A stretch of DNA of 5,773 nt from Planctomycetota bacterium (lineage in GTDB: Bacteria > Planctomycetota > B129-G9). Each line of letters starts with the position of its first letter. Position 1 is the stretch's first letter. This document shows positions 1 through 5,763 of the stretch, piece by piece. The position numbers were made by a program, and so were the translations under genes. Below the pieces are notes generated by a model that did not search any database, was not told the DNA's origin, and saw nothing but the letters and a program-made list of their open reading frames with translations. The stretch covers positions 1-5,773 of the forward strand of contig JAUXGI010000089.1 of assembly GCA_030622295.1 (NCBI GenBank), given 5' to 3'.

Positions 1-1043
1 CCGCCGACAGCGACTGGCTGCTCATCAACGACCGCAAGTACACATACGGCGTAATCGGCAGCGACTGTCTCACTCCCAGTTACTGGGCCTACCGCCTGTT
101 CTATGACCACTTCGGCACAAAGTACCTCGGCGTTGCCGCGGATTCACCCGAGTACGAAATCACCTCATACAGAACAGGCCAGTTGCTTTACAAGGCGCCG
201 TATATTTCCGCATACGCCAGCCTGAGCGAAAACGACTCCGTACTGAAAATCATCGTCATCAACCGCAGCCAGGACCAGACCATAGACGTGGACTTCACCG
301 TCGGCAACTTCACGACCGCCCCTTCCACGGCGCATATCTACAAAGTCGGCGGCGAGGGCAAGGGCGTGTTCGACACAAACCTCGTGGACCCGGACAACAT
401 CATCATAGAGGAGTCGGTACGCGAGATAAACCCCGCCGAATTCACCTACTCCGCCGAGCCGCTCTCCATGACGGCCATAGAAATCGACAGGCACACCGCG
501 CCCGTCCTGTCCGCCCGCTGCATGACCGACGGCACTCTTGAATTCTCCTGGACGGAGGTACCGCTTGCACAATCCTACGTGATGCAATGGGGCGAGACAA
601 GGGAACATCCCTTCGGGGGGACTGAAAAATACCCCGGCGGCATGGCGGTCTTTCCGGCCGAAACCACCAAACTCTACGTCGAGATGGACACCGGCGATTC
701 AGGTTACAACGTCCTGAAGGCCCGCTTCGCCGATGGAACCGAGACCGGCCTGTCAAACGTCCTGCATGTGGAAATCCTGGACGCGCCGTCCAACGCAAAC
801 GCAGTGTTTGTGGAGCCTGCTCTGACTATTACCTGGGAGGCGGTGGAAGGAGCCACAGGCTACCGGATATCATGCGGCACAACGCCTGAGAATCCCTTTG
901 AATTCGTCATGGACGCAGGCGACAACACGGTGCAGGTAATCTACCCGGACGTCAGTGGAATGTTTTACCTCATCGTGGCCGCCTATAACGAAGACGGCAT
1001 GACCGGCCGCCCTTCCGAGGTGATTCAGGTAGTTCTGCCTTAA
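1..1043 (+). CDS. C-terminal part of a large glycoside hydrolase-like protein with two FN3-like domains (5' end outside the window)
   Basis: The reading frame is open from base 3 and stops at TAA 1041-1043, giving 346 visible codons with the true start upstream. Visible residues about 25-165 read like the beta-sandwich tail of clan GH-A hydrolases such as GH51 alpha-L-arabinofuranosidases. The signs are 'LTPSYWAYRLFYDHFG', then 'ISAYASLSENDSVLKIIVINRS', in which alternating strands lead into the 'iNRS' turn, and the 'EPLSMTAIEI' ending typical of this domain. Two modules of about 90 residues follow (visible 166-258 and 260-346). Both have fibronectin III hallmarks: 'LEFSWTEVPLAQSYVMQW' and 'LTITWEAVEGATGYRISCG', each with a core Trp, a Tyr in the next strand, and a 'Y/LxVAAYNEDG' strand. 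The catalytic domain and any signal peptide lie outside the window, so the substrate cannot be read; a secreted polysaccharide-degrading enzyme is the likely role. It ends in FN3 with no sorting tail. An internal TTG at 183 is not the real start, because the domain continues in frame upstream of it. Sure of the CDS and FN3 modules, moderately sure of the hydrolase family. Confidence 0.8.
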   Translation, partial: ADSDWLLINDRKYTYGVIGSDCLTPSYWAYRLFYDHFGTKYLGVAADSPEYEITSYRTGQLLYKAPYISAYASLSENDSVLKIIVINRSQDQTIDVDFTVGNFTTAPSTAHIYKVGGEGKGVFDTNLVDPDNIIIEESVREINPAEFTYSAEPLSMTAIEIDRHTAPVLSARCMTDGTLEFSWTEVPLAQSYVMQWGETREHPFGGTEKYPGGMAVFPAETTKLYVEMDTGDSGYNVLKARFADGTETGLSNVLHVEILDAPSNANAVFVEPALTITWEAVEGATGYRISCGTTPENPFEFVMDAGDNTVQVIYPDVSGMFYLIVAAYNEDGMTGRPSEVIQVVLP

Positions 1044-1246
1044 CCCGTATCTCTCGTGGTGAGAAATGGGGGTTAGATGCTGAAATAAGTAAGGCCCCCG
1101 TCACGCCGCCCTTCGGCGGTGCTTGCGACAGGAGCCCTAGCTACGGGTCTTGGTCGGTAATTTCCTCTTTGCTTCTCTTCTATATATATAGACACGCCAA
1201 ATCGGCCAAAGTATGCAAGAATCTTGGCAGAACCGGGATTTTTTTG
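1044..1246. other. Non-coding spacer between the hydrolase and the 1336 gene
   Basis: I see no gene here. The stretch holds an imperfect stem-loop starting at the hydrolase stop codon (TAACCC 1041-1046 with GGGTTA 1070-1075, and an inner TCTC/GAGA 1050-1064), a second hairpin at 1104-1121, a pyrimidine-rich run at 1161-1180, a TA run at 1181-1190 and a seven-T run at 1239-1245. TTGGTCGGT at 1150-1158 can pair with ATCGGCCAA at 1201-1209 using two G-U pairs. I recognise no riboswitch or RNA gene, but the amount of possible pairing makes a structured 3' region of the hydrolase mRNA possible. Confidence 0.5.
1104..1121 (+). terminator. Hairpin downstream of the hydrolase gene, weak terminator candidate
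   Basis: CGCCGCC (1104-1110) pairs with GGCGGTG (1115-1121) around a CTTC loop: seven base pairs including one G-U. It lies about 60 bases after the hydrolase stop. No T-run follows, so it may only be an RNA-stabilising hairpin or a dispersed 'CCTTCGG' repeat rather than an intrinsic terminator. Confidence 0.3.
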
Positions 1247-1273
1247 CGCACATCCCTATTGACAGGGTGTGCG
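1247..1273. repeat. Imperfect inverted repeat overlapping the -35 box, possible operator
   Basis: CGCACA (1247-1252) and CCCT (1254-1257) pair with AGGG (1264-1267) and TGTGCG (1268-1273). That makes ten pairs with one bulged T (1253) and a six-base loop, ATTGAC. The loop and the start of the right arm contain the -35 hexamer TTGACA (1259-1264). A dyad centred on a -35 box is a usual position for a repressor site. A transcript hairpin is unlikely, because it lies upstream of the predicted start point. No regulator gene is in the window to match it. Confidence 0.5.
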
Positions 1274-1287
1274 ACTGTTGTTAGATT
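1259..1287 (+). promoter_or_regulatory. Sigma70-type promoter of the 1336 gene with extended -10
   Basis: A perfect TTGACA at 1259-1264 is followed by 17 bases and then TAGATT at 1282-1287, which matches TATAAT at four of six positions. TG at 1279-1280, one base before it, makes an extended -10 (TGTTAGATT). Transcription would start near 1294, leaving a leader of about 42 bases before the ATG at 1336. Confidence 0.65.
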
Positions 1288-1321
1288 TCTCATAACTTAC
1301 GCAACCTTTCGTCTTAGATGC

Positions 1322-1326
1322 AGGAG
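1322..1326 (+). promoter_or_regulatory. Ribosome binding site of the 1336 gene
   Basis: AGGAG is followed by nine bases and then ATG at 1336. This fixes the start, and translation from it gives a good signal peptide. The ATG at 1318-1320 opens only a three-codon frame. Confidence 0.75.
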
Positions 1327-1335
1327 TGAAACGCC

Positions 1336-2697
1336 ATGACAGGACGCCTTCTTGTTGCAGTTATGCTCTTCAGCCTGTTTGCGGGGAATTCGGCGGCGCT
1401 CACGTTCGCACCCGACGGAGCCGCCCCCCCGGAAATGACGGGGCTGCGCAGCGTGGTTATATGGGACGGGCACACGGAGCACCTTATCATCCAGGCCCGC
1501 TTCAAGCACGCCGCCGGCAGGGTCGCCCTTGTTATTCCGCTTGCCGGCAAGGCATCCAACGATGTCGGCGTTGAAGACCCCGCGGTTTTCCATGCGCTCA
1601 CCGGATACCTGGCCGCCCGCAGCGCTGCAGACGACATCGAGGAATGGCCCGCCGGCGAGGCCAACCTCGTCAACACATACCGTCAGGTGATGAAGGGCGC
1701 CGGTGCAAGAGACTGGCTGGAGCAAAACGGCTTCTCCGCTCACTCGCTGCAGGACGACAAGACCTACGCGGTCATCGCGTACGACATACCGGATGAGGTC
1801 GCCGGGAGCGCCGATGAACTCGTCACGGAACTGCTCCACTTTTCCCTTACGGTACCCCACCCGCATCTGCCCGTGGCGGGGTGCGGGTCGCTGGTGCACT
1901 TCTACAGCAGTCAGCCCGTCGCCGACTGGCCGGAAGGCATTGAGCCGGCCTGCGTTGAAGAAACGCCGTACTACTGGTCCCGCATGTTGAGTCGGGAACT
2001 GTCGCCGGTTCGGAAACTTTTCGCGAAGTATGAGGAATTGAAGAACGTGCAGTGTCGCTTCCACCTGGTCAAGGGCGCCGGCTCCGGAGACATCCGGTTG
2101 CACGCGGTGCCGGCGATGTCCCGCGAGCGCCCCCCGGAGGCCGCCACGCTCAGAGCCGAACTGGCTCAACTTAGCGGCATACGGGAGGCGAGGGGGTTTG
2201 CCGACGGCACGAAAAACATGAAAGCGGACGAACTGCAGGCGCTGGCCGAGGCGCTTGAGGCACGGGCCGAAATGCTCCGCCGGTTTATCTATGAGAAAAA
2301 TCCCCCTTCCGGCACAGTGGAGAAGTTCTGGTCCATACTGAAAAACGCGACCTTGCAGGACGACGACACCCCCGAAGCGGCTGAGGCAAGAGCAAAACTC
2401 GTCGTCGAGAACCTGGGCAAACTCTTCAGCGACGAGTGCTGGGCGGAGAAGATGGAGCCGATTGTCGAAAGGAAGGGCAACATCGACTTTGTAAGGGAAG
2501 GACACGGCAACGCGATTTCATACGACTGGGCCGTTATTTCCGAAGTCATCGGGCGCGGGGGCGCAGTCCTTATTGTGGAGATGTCGAAGAGGGTCGGCAA
2601 GGACGAGGCCAAAAGGGGGACACTTTTCCGGCAGAAATATACACTGAAATACGTCGGGCGGACCTGGTTAATCACAGACATTGAACAGGTGGAGTAG
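1336..2697 (+). CDS. Exported DUF2330-like protein with NTF2-like C-terminal region
   Basis: This encodes 453 residues. The N-terminus 'MTGRLLVAVMLFSLFAGNSA' has a Sec signal peptide pattern: Arg4, then a hydrophobic core, with likely cleavage near residue 20 or 21. I see no second membrane helix or lipobox, so the product is probably periplasmic or secreted. Residues about 33-190 resemble DUF2330. 'GLRSVVIWDGHTEHLIIQAR' and then 'VALVIPLA' correspond to the family's strand-strand-'iPvP' core. 'ARDWLEQNGF' and 'DDKTYAVIAYDI' correspond to its 'WL..nGy' and 'Yv..gw.fva' segments. Cys183 and Cys206 could form a disulphide. Residues about 295-320 form a charged helix. Residues about 325-453 ('FWSILKNATL' to 'KYTLKYVGRTWLITDIEQV') look like an NTF2/SnoaL-type cone, a common lumenal binding or scaffold fold. 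The molecular role is unknown. It has its own promoter and is monocistronic; the TAG stop abuts a repeat element. Sure of the CDS and export, tentative on both domain names. Confidence 0.85.
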   Translation: MTGRLLVAVMLFSLFAGNSAALTFAPDGAAPPEMTGLRSVVIWDGHTEHLIIQARFKHAAGRVALVIPLAGKASNDVGVEDPAVFHALTGYLAARSAADDIEEWPAGEANLVNTYRQVMKGAGARDWLEQNGFSAHSLQDDKTYAVIAYDIPDEVAGSADELVTELLHFSLTVPHPHLPVAGCGSLVHFYSSQPVADWPEGIEPACVEETPYYWSRMLSRELSPVRKLFAKYEELKNVQCRFHLVKGAGSGDIRLHAVPAMSRERPPEAATLRAELAQLSGIREARGFADGTKNMKADELQALAEALEARAEMLRRFIYEKNPPSGTVEKFWSILKNATLQDDDTPEAAEARAKLVVENLGKLFSDECWAEKMEPIVERKGNIDFVREGHGNAISYDWAVISEVIGRGGAVLIVEMSKRVGKDEAKRGTLFRQKYTLKYVGRTWLITDIEQVE

Positions 2698-2733
2698 CAA
2701 GGCTCGGGGAGTCAGACCCCCGATTCACCAAAT

Positions 2734-2766
2734 GGCAACAGGCAACAGGCAACGGGCAACGGGCAA
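2734..2766 (+). repeat. Tandem heptamer repeat GGCAACR
   Basis: Four full units and a partial fifth: GGCAACA, GGCAACA, GGCAACG, GGCAACG, GGCAA. Only the last base of the unit varies, first two A then two G, so the array grew by local slippage. The unit is far too short for CRISPR and has no spacers. Confidence 0.9.
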
Positions 2767-2782
2767 TCCGCCTCAGGCGGAT
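2766..2782. repeat. Short palindrome ATCCGCCTcAGGCGGAT
   Basis: Eight-base arms surround a single central C. The same palindrome with a central G, so in the opposite orientation, recurs at 5743-5757, again just inside a copy of the element end. It is therefore a shared module of this repeat family. Confidence 0.85.
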
Positions 2783-2810
2783 CGGCGAGTGGGTCAGACG
2801 CTGAGGAGGA

Positions 2811-2830
2811 GCAGCCTTCGGCTGCCTTTT
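2811..2830 (+). terminator. GCAGCC-TTC-GGCTGC hairpin followed by CTTTT
   Basis: A six-pair stem with a three-base loop (2811-2825) is followed by CTTTTCC. It lies 114 bases after the 1336 gene stop and is the best plus-strand terminator candidate for that gene. It is carried by the repeat element. The T-run is short, so termination is likely to be partial. Confidence 0.45.
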
Positions 2831-2845
2831 CCTTCCGCGCTTCCT

Positions 2846-2870
2846 GACATCGGGAGCCGTTCCCGAAGTC
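2846..2870. repeat. Stem-loop inside the repeat element
   Basis: GAC-a-TCGGGA (2846-2855) pairs with TCCCGA-a-GTC (2861-2870) around GCCGT, giving nine pairs with one A/A mismatch. No T-run follows on either strand. It is probably a structural part of the element. Confidence 0.6.
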
Positions 2871-2966
2871 ATGCAAACCGGAAGCAAAAGAGGGGCTGTG
2901 TCCCCGACGGGAAGGGTCTGACTCCCCGAGCCTTGCCGCAGGCACAACGAGCCTCGGGGATAACGG

Positions 2967-2999
2967 AAGAAAAATGGGCGGGCGAATAATCGCCCGCCC
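2967..2999 (-). terminator. Intrinsic terminator of the NTPase gene (minus strand)
   Basis: GGGCGGGCGA (2976-2985) pairs perfectly with TCGCCCGCCC (2990-2999) around ATAA, ten pairs that are mostly G-C. On the minus strand the stem is followed directly by ATTTTTCTT (2975-2967), a proper U-tract. The plus-strand side has no T-run, so it acts on transcripts coming from the NTPase gene, about 170 bases past that gene's stop. Confidence 0.85.
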
Positions 3000-3060
3000 G
3001 CAATTCAAGTGACCCATATTCCACGTCCCATTTTGGGTGTTCCAAATCCCAGCCAGGGCT

Positions 3061-3130
3061 CTACTGACCAGCCTCTGTTTCAGACGTGCTCCACTCCGTG
3101 TGTCACAAGGTCACGAATCTGCCGTGCTTT
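3061..3130 (-). pseudogene. Decayed duplicate of the NTPase gene's 3' end
   Basis: Read on the minus strand, 3127-3086 translates as ARQIRDLVTHGVEH. The NTPase gene's residues 728-741 are ARKIRELVTQEMER. By hand alignment 29 of 42 bases agree, and more than half of the differences are at third codon positions, as expected for divergence while coding. After a one-base frame change, 3084-3061 reads SETEAGQ-stop, echoing the NTPase terminus TETDA-stop. The roughly 20-residue linker between these two parts in the intact gene is missing here. It therefore looks like the tail of an old paralogue rather than a fresh duplication. It is short, so chance similarity is not fully excluded. Confidence 0.45.
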
Positions 3131-3165
3131 CACAATAAGGAAAAGGACGAAGTGCCGGGGGCACC

Positions 3166-5478
3166 TCAGGCGTCTGTTTCGGTAAGGCCCTGTGGTTCGT
3201 ATGCCTTCTCGCCGGCGGCCCCTGGCCGCTCGCGTTCCTCTATTTCTCCGGTCCTTTCCATTTCCTGTGTCACCAGTTCACGGATTTTCCGCGCGGCTCG
3301 CGCTTCCAGGTCGCCTCCCGTCAGGGGTTGAGGCTGTCTGCCTTTAAGCGTGTCGATTATGTAATCGACCACCGGATACTGGCCGTAACTTTTCTCTATC
3401 ATGTCGAGAAATTCCGCCACATCCTCCTGGTCGCCCAGGCAATACAGTATTGCCGTGTAGTATGAGGCCGAGAGGAAATTCACGTACCGGTTGGCTGCGG
3501 TGCGGCTGAGTTCGCTGCATTTGGCAAAGGCATCCAGTTCCGCCCTTCCGCTTACTATTTCCAGCATTCCGGCCATGAGGTACTCGTGCAGTGCGTTGTT
3601 GGTTTCACCGATGCGTTCCAGGAATTGCGCGTAGGTTCTATGTACCTCGGGGTTGGTCTTGTCGAAGTTGACGCCCTTGCGCATGTGGTAGTCCGCCCGC
3701 GCGCGGTTGTTGACCTTTGCGTAGACTATGCCCAGCGCCATGTGTGTCTCCGGGCGATTGTAGTCCGTGGCCAGCAGGCGGTGCAGGTTTTCTATCGCGT
3801 GGCGGTAGTGGCGGTTTTCTATCTGGGCGGATATCTCCTTGCGCCAGGACTCCAGTTGGGCCTGCGTTTCGGTATCGCGCTGCAGTCCTATCTTTTCCTT
3901 GCGACGTTCAGGTGCCGGTTCTTCGACTGCCGCCTGTTCGGGCTCGGGTTCCGGGATATCGGCGGACTCGGGCGGGGTTTTCTCGTCGGATTCGGCGACT
4001 GTCTCTGCTTCGGGGTCGCGTTCGACAACCCGATAGTTTTGCGGTGTCTCGATTTCCTCTTCCTCTTTGTCTGCCGCCTGCGCTTCCTCTTCGGCGGACT
4101 CGGGGGCCGCCTCGGGTTCGGGTTCTTCGGGCTTGATCTTTCCAGGGGCCAGGTTCAGTTCCTCGCGGAGTTTCTCGATATAGTGGGCGGCACCGGTGAA
4201 GTCCGGGTGCTTTTCGGATATCTTCTCGAAGCAGCGCAGCGCCTTGTAGTAGTTTTCACGCTTGAAAAGCGCCACGCCCGCCCACCATAGCGGCAGCATC
4301 TCCTCGCCCGCTATTACCAGTTGCACCGCCGTTTCGATAAGCGGCATGTCCGCTGCCAGAACCTCGTCCACTATCTTGTCGTTGCAGATGACCTCCTCGT
4401 CCGCCACGTCGAAGAAGCCCGCGGCGACCAGCCTGTCTGTCTCCTCGGCCAGAATCTGACTGCGTTCGAGTGATGCCACGCAAATCTTTTTTACCGTCGT
4501 GGTATTCAGCGGCTGGTTCAACTCGCGCAGCGTCTTTACCGCCCTGAGGATGATTTTGAGGCTTTCGGGGCAGGTGACCGAATCGAGCGCCGCGTGCTTC
4601 TCCTTCAGTTTCCTGAAGGAGATAAGCGCGCTTATCGCCGTGCCGTCGACATGCTCGTCCACCTCAACGCCGCTCTGTGAGCCTTCGATTATCTCGGCCG
4701 TCTCGTCGGGCGCAAACGGCGCGAGTTCTATTTCCTTGAACCCCGACCACAGGTCCACATATTGCCTGGTGAGCGAGTATCGCGGGTCGTCTTCGGACTC
4801 CTTGCGGATGGTTGCGAAGACGAAGAGTTTGTCGGCTACGGTACGCACGGCCTCCAGCGCAGCGCCGGCGGAGGCGGTCTCCTCGCTCAGCACGTCCAGA
4901 TCGTCCAGGATGAGAATGTACCTGTTTCGCGGGATGTACATGGCGTCGAGCGCCGGTCGCAGGATTGCCCCGCAGGGCCGGAGCACCGTGAAGCCCTGGA
5001 ACTCCTCGAAACCGGTCAGCATCTCGTAAATGGTGCGGCTCTTGCCCACGCCGCTCAGCCCGGAGATGACGACGCTCTGGCCGGCGTCCAGGAGTTCCGC
5101 TATCTTTTCCTCCTCGGACATGCGCGGCAGGTAGAATTTGTCGTAGCACTGTATGCCCAGGTGATGCGGGGCGAGGTCTGCGACGGGAACCGGCCGGAAC
5201 CAGCGCTTGAAAAGGCTCACCGAGTCCTCCCGTTGCACGGGGGCCTTCTGCTCGGGGCGTCTCAGGGAAAGCAGATGGGGTTGGCTGTTTCGCTTGGCCC
5301 TTACTTCGCGGTAGAAATTCCTCCCGCAAATAATCACGACCACCAGTGACATGAGTATCACGGCGATGGGGAGCCAGAGTTCGAAAATGCTGATTAGAAC
5401 GGCCGACTGGGAGTGCAAAAGCGTGGAAGCCTGCAACGACCAGTACAACGCCGTTGCGGCGAAGATTCCGCAGGTCAT
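3166..5478 (-). CDS. Membrane-anchored STAND-like P-loop NTPase with TPR repeats
   Basis: This encodes 770 residues. Two hydrophobic helices (about 3-20 and 28-51) are followed by a basic stretch (RNFYREVRAKR), which places the rest in the cytoplasm. The P-loop is G140-LSG-V-GKS147 (GxxGxGKS). Walker B is 'YILILDDLD' (187-195), an hhhhDD form as in STAND/NB-ARC ATPases rather than the hhhhDE of classic AAA+. 'FVFATIRKE' (219-227) fits the sensor-1/TTR strand. Residues about 300-375 are helical with a winged-helix feel (KKICVASL, GFFDVADEEVICND). A first TPR-like unit lies at 396-440, then a Glu/Pro-rich disordered linker at about 446-528, then TPRs at about 540-640 and a helical end. The tail (722-750) is probably coiled coil. 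It has its own promoter and terminator and no co-transcribed partner. STAND proteins usually sense a ligand through C-terminal repeats and signal through the N-terminal domain, here two membrane helices. A plain TPR scaffold or MoxR-like chaperone is possible but fits the Walker B less well. The specific function is unknown. Confidence 0.88.
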   Translation of the reverse strand: MTCGIFAATALYWSLQASTLLHSQSAVLISIFELWLPIAVILMSLVVVIICGRNFYREVRAKRNSQPHLLSLRRPEQKAPVQREDSVSLFKRWFRPVPVADLAPHHLGIQCYDKFYLPRMSEEEKIAELLDAGQSVVISGLSGVGKSRTIYEMLTGFEEFQGFTVLRPCGAILRPALDAMYIPRNRYILILDDLDVLSEETASAGAALEAVRTVADKLFVFATIRKESEDDPRYSLTRQYVDLWSGFKEIELAPFAPDETAEIIEGSQSGVEVDEHVDGTAISALISFRKLKEKHAALDSVTCPESLKIILRAVKTLRELNQPLNTTTVKKICVASLERSQILAEETDRLVAAGFFDVADEEVICNDKIVDEVLAADMPLIETAVQLVIAGEEMLPLWWAGVALFKRENYYKALRCFEKISEKHPDFTGAAHYIEKLREELNLAPGKIKPEEPEPEAAPESAEEEAQAADKEEEEIETPQNYRVVERDPEAETVAESDEKTPPESADIPEPEPEQAAVEEPAPERRKEKIGLQRDTETQAQLESWRKEISAQIENRHYRHAIENLHRLLATDYNRPETHMALGIVYAKVNNRARADYHMRKGVNFDKTNPEVHRTYAQFLERIGETNNALHEYLMAGMLEIVSGRAELDAFAKCSELSRTAANRYVNFLSASYYTAILYCLGDQEDVAEFLDMIEKSYGQYPVVDYIIDTLKGRQPQPLTGGDLEARAARKIRELVTQEMERTGEIEERERPGAAGEKAYEPQGLTETDA

Positions 5479-5482
5479 GGTT

Positions 5483-5491
5483 CCCCCCCTC
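5483..5491 (-). promoter_or_regulatory. Ribosome binding site of the NTPase gene
   Basis: On the minus strand, GAGGGGGGG is followed by AACC and then ATG (5478-5476). The seven-G run is a strong but atypical Shine-Dalgarno and supports this ATG. The upstream frame adds no recognisable domain. Confidence 0.6.
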
Positions 5492-5531
5492 GTGCTTGGT
5501 GCGTTGGCTGTGCCTGGATATGATACCTCTA

Positions 5532-5560
5532 ATTTTACGATGTGTCCGCCGCCTTGTCAA
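5532..5560 (-). promoter_or_regulatory. Sigma70-type promoter of the NTPase gene
   Basis: On the minus strand, a perfect TTGACA (5560-5555) is followed by exactly 17 bases and TAAAAT (5537-5532), five of six matches to TATAAT. Transcription would start near 5525, leaving a leader of about 47 bases. By sequence it is stronger than the 1336 promoter, and I see no inverted repeat over it, so the gene may be constitutive. Confidence 0.75.
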
Positions 5561-5586
5561 CAAGTGAACAGGATAAATTCAAAAGG

Positions 5587-5627
5587 GAATGAAGCAAAGG
5601 GGGTCAGGCCCTTTTTGCTTCATTTTT
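5587..5627 (+). terminator. Terminator-like hairpin with the GGGTCAGGCCC core
   Basis: AATGAAGCAAAGGG (5588-5601) pairs with CCCTTTTTGCTTCATT (5609-5624), fourteen pairs with a two-T bulge, and the plus strand then continues with T to 5627. It has the form of a plus-strand intrinsic terminator, but no plus-strand gene precedes it; only the antisense of the NTPase gene does. On the minus strand it is upstream of the NTPase promoter and followed by CCCTTTT, so it may insulate that gene from a minus-strand gene outside the window. The loop core resembles the element ends (GGTCAGRCCC), so it may be a solo REP-type copy. Confidence 0.55.
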
Positions 5628-5712
5628 GCCCTTGTCTGCCCCATGGCGCAAATGACTCTTGTGAGGAATAGCGGGTTGGGGGAGCATTAAAGAATTGCTG
5701 GTAAAAGGGTAC

Positions 5713-5763
5713 GCTCGGGGAGTCAGACCCCTCCCGCCCCGATCCGCCTGAGGCGGACGGGGC
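5713..5763 (+). repeat. Second copy of the dispersed element end with palindromic hairpin
   Basis: Bases 5713-5731 equal 2702-2720 over 19 positions and are the inverse of 2914-2931 over 18. A bulged hairpin follows: GCCCCG-a-TCCGCCT (5736-5749) pairs with AGGCGGA-CGGGGC (5751-5763), thirteen pairs around a single G. The TCCGCCTnAGGCGGA core is shared with 2767-2781. This is probably the start of another element that continues past the window edge. Confidence 0.75.

Larger units (their letters stand above)
2697..2936. mobile_element. 240-bp MITE/REP-like element with 23-base perfect inverted ends
   Basis: Bases 2697-2719 and 2914-2936 are perfect reverse complements over 23 positions; the core is GCTCGGGGAGTCAGACCC. 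Between them lie only compact secondary structures: heptamer repeats, a TCCGCCTnAGGCGGA palindrome, a GCAGCC/GGCTGC hairpin, a long stem-loop at 2846-2870 and a small GGGG/CCCC hairpin at 2892-2905. A frame open across it contains 'MATGNRQRATGN', which is just translated GGCAACR repeat and not a protein. No transposase is present and I see no target-site duplication, which fits a non-autonomous element of REP/IS200-IS605 type. Its left end starts on the last base of the preceding stop codon. A second copy of the end sequence lies at 5713-5731. Confidence 0.7.

Noticed and set aside
1205..1245. Possible terminator: GCCAA(a)G/CTTGGC stem followed later by seven T
   Set aside because: The stem is only six pairs with a bulge and an 11-base loop, and the T-run starts ten bases after it, which is too far for intrinsic termination.
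1297..2505. Long open frame on the minus strand opposite the DUF2330-like gene
   Set aside because: It mirrors a GC-rich coding frame, has no Shine-Dalgarno or domain, and its product is arginine- and glycine-rich noise; the plus frame has a promoter, RBS and signal peptide.
2734..2766. Possible CRISPR-like array
   Set aside because: The unit is seven bases, strictly adjacent and without spacers; it is a simple tandem repeat.
2681..2989. Small open frame through the repeat element, beginning in the last codons of the 1336 gene
   Set aside because: It translates heptamers and hairpins ('MATGNRQRATGN'), a well-known spurious product of this repeat type.
3586..4290. 234-codon plus-strand frame opposite the NTPase TPR region
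   Set aside because: Antisense shadow; its Gly/Phe/Leu-rich product is the complement of the Glu/Pro linker, and it has no RBS.
4664..5563. 299-codon minus-strand frame overlapping the NTPase gene's 5' half
   Set aside because: It is a shifted shadow of the NTPase frame with Arg/Gly-rich composition; it would start inside the promoter, and the P-loop and Walker B are in the other frame.
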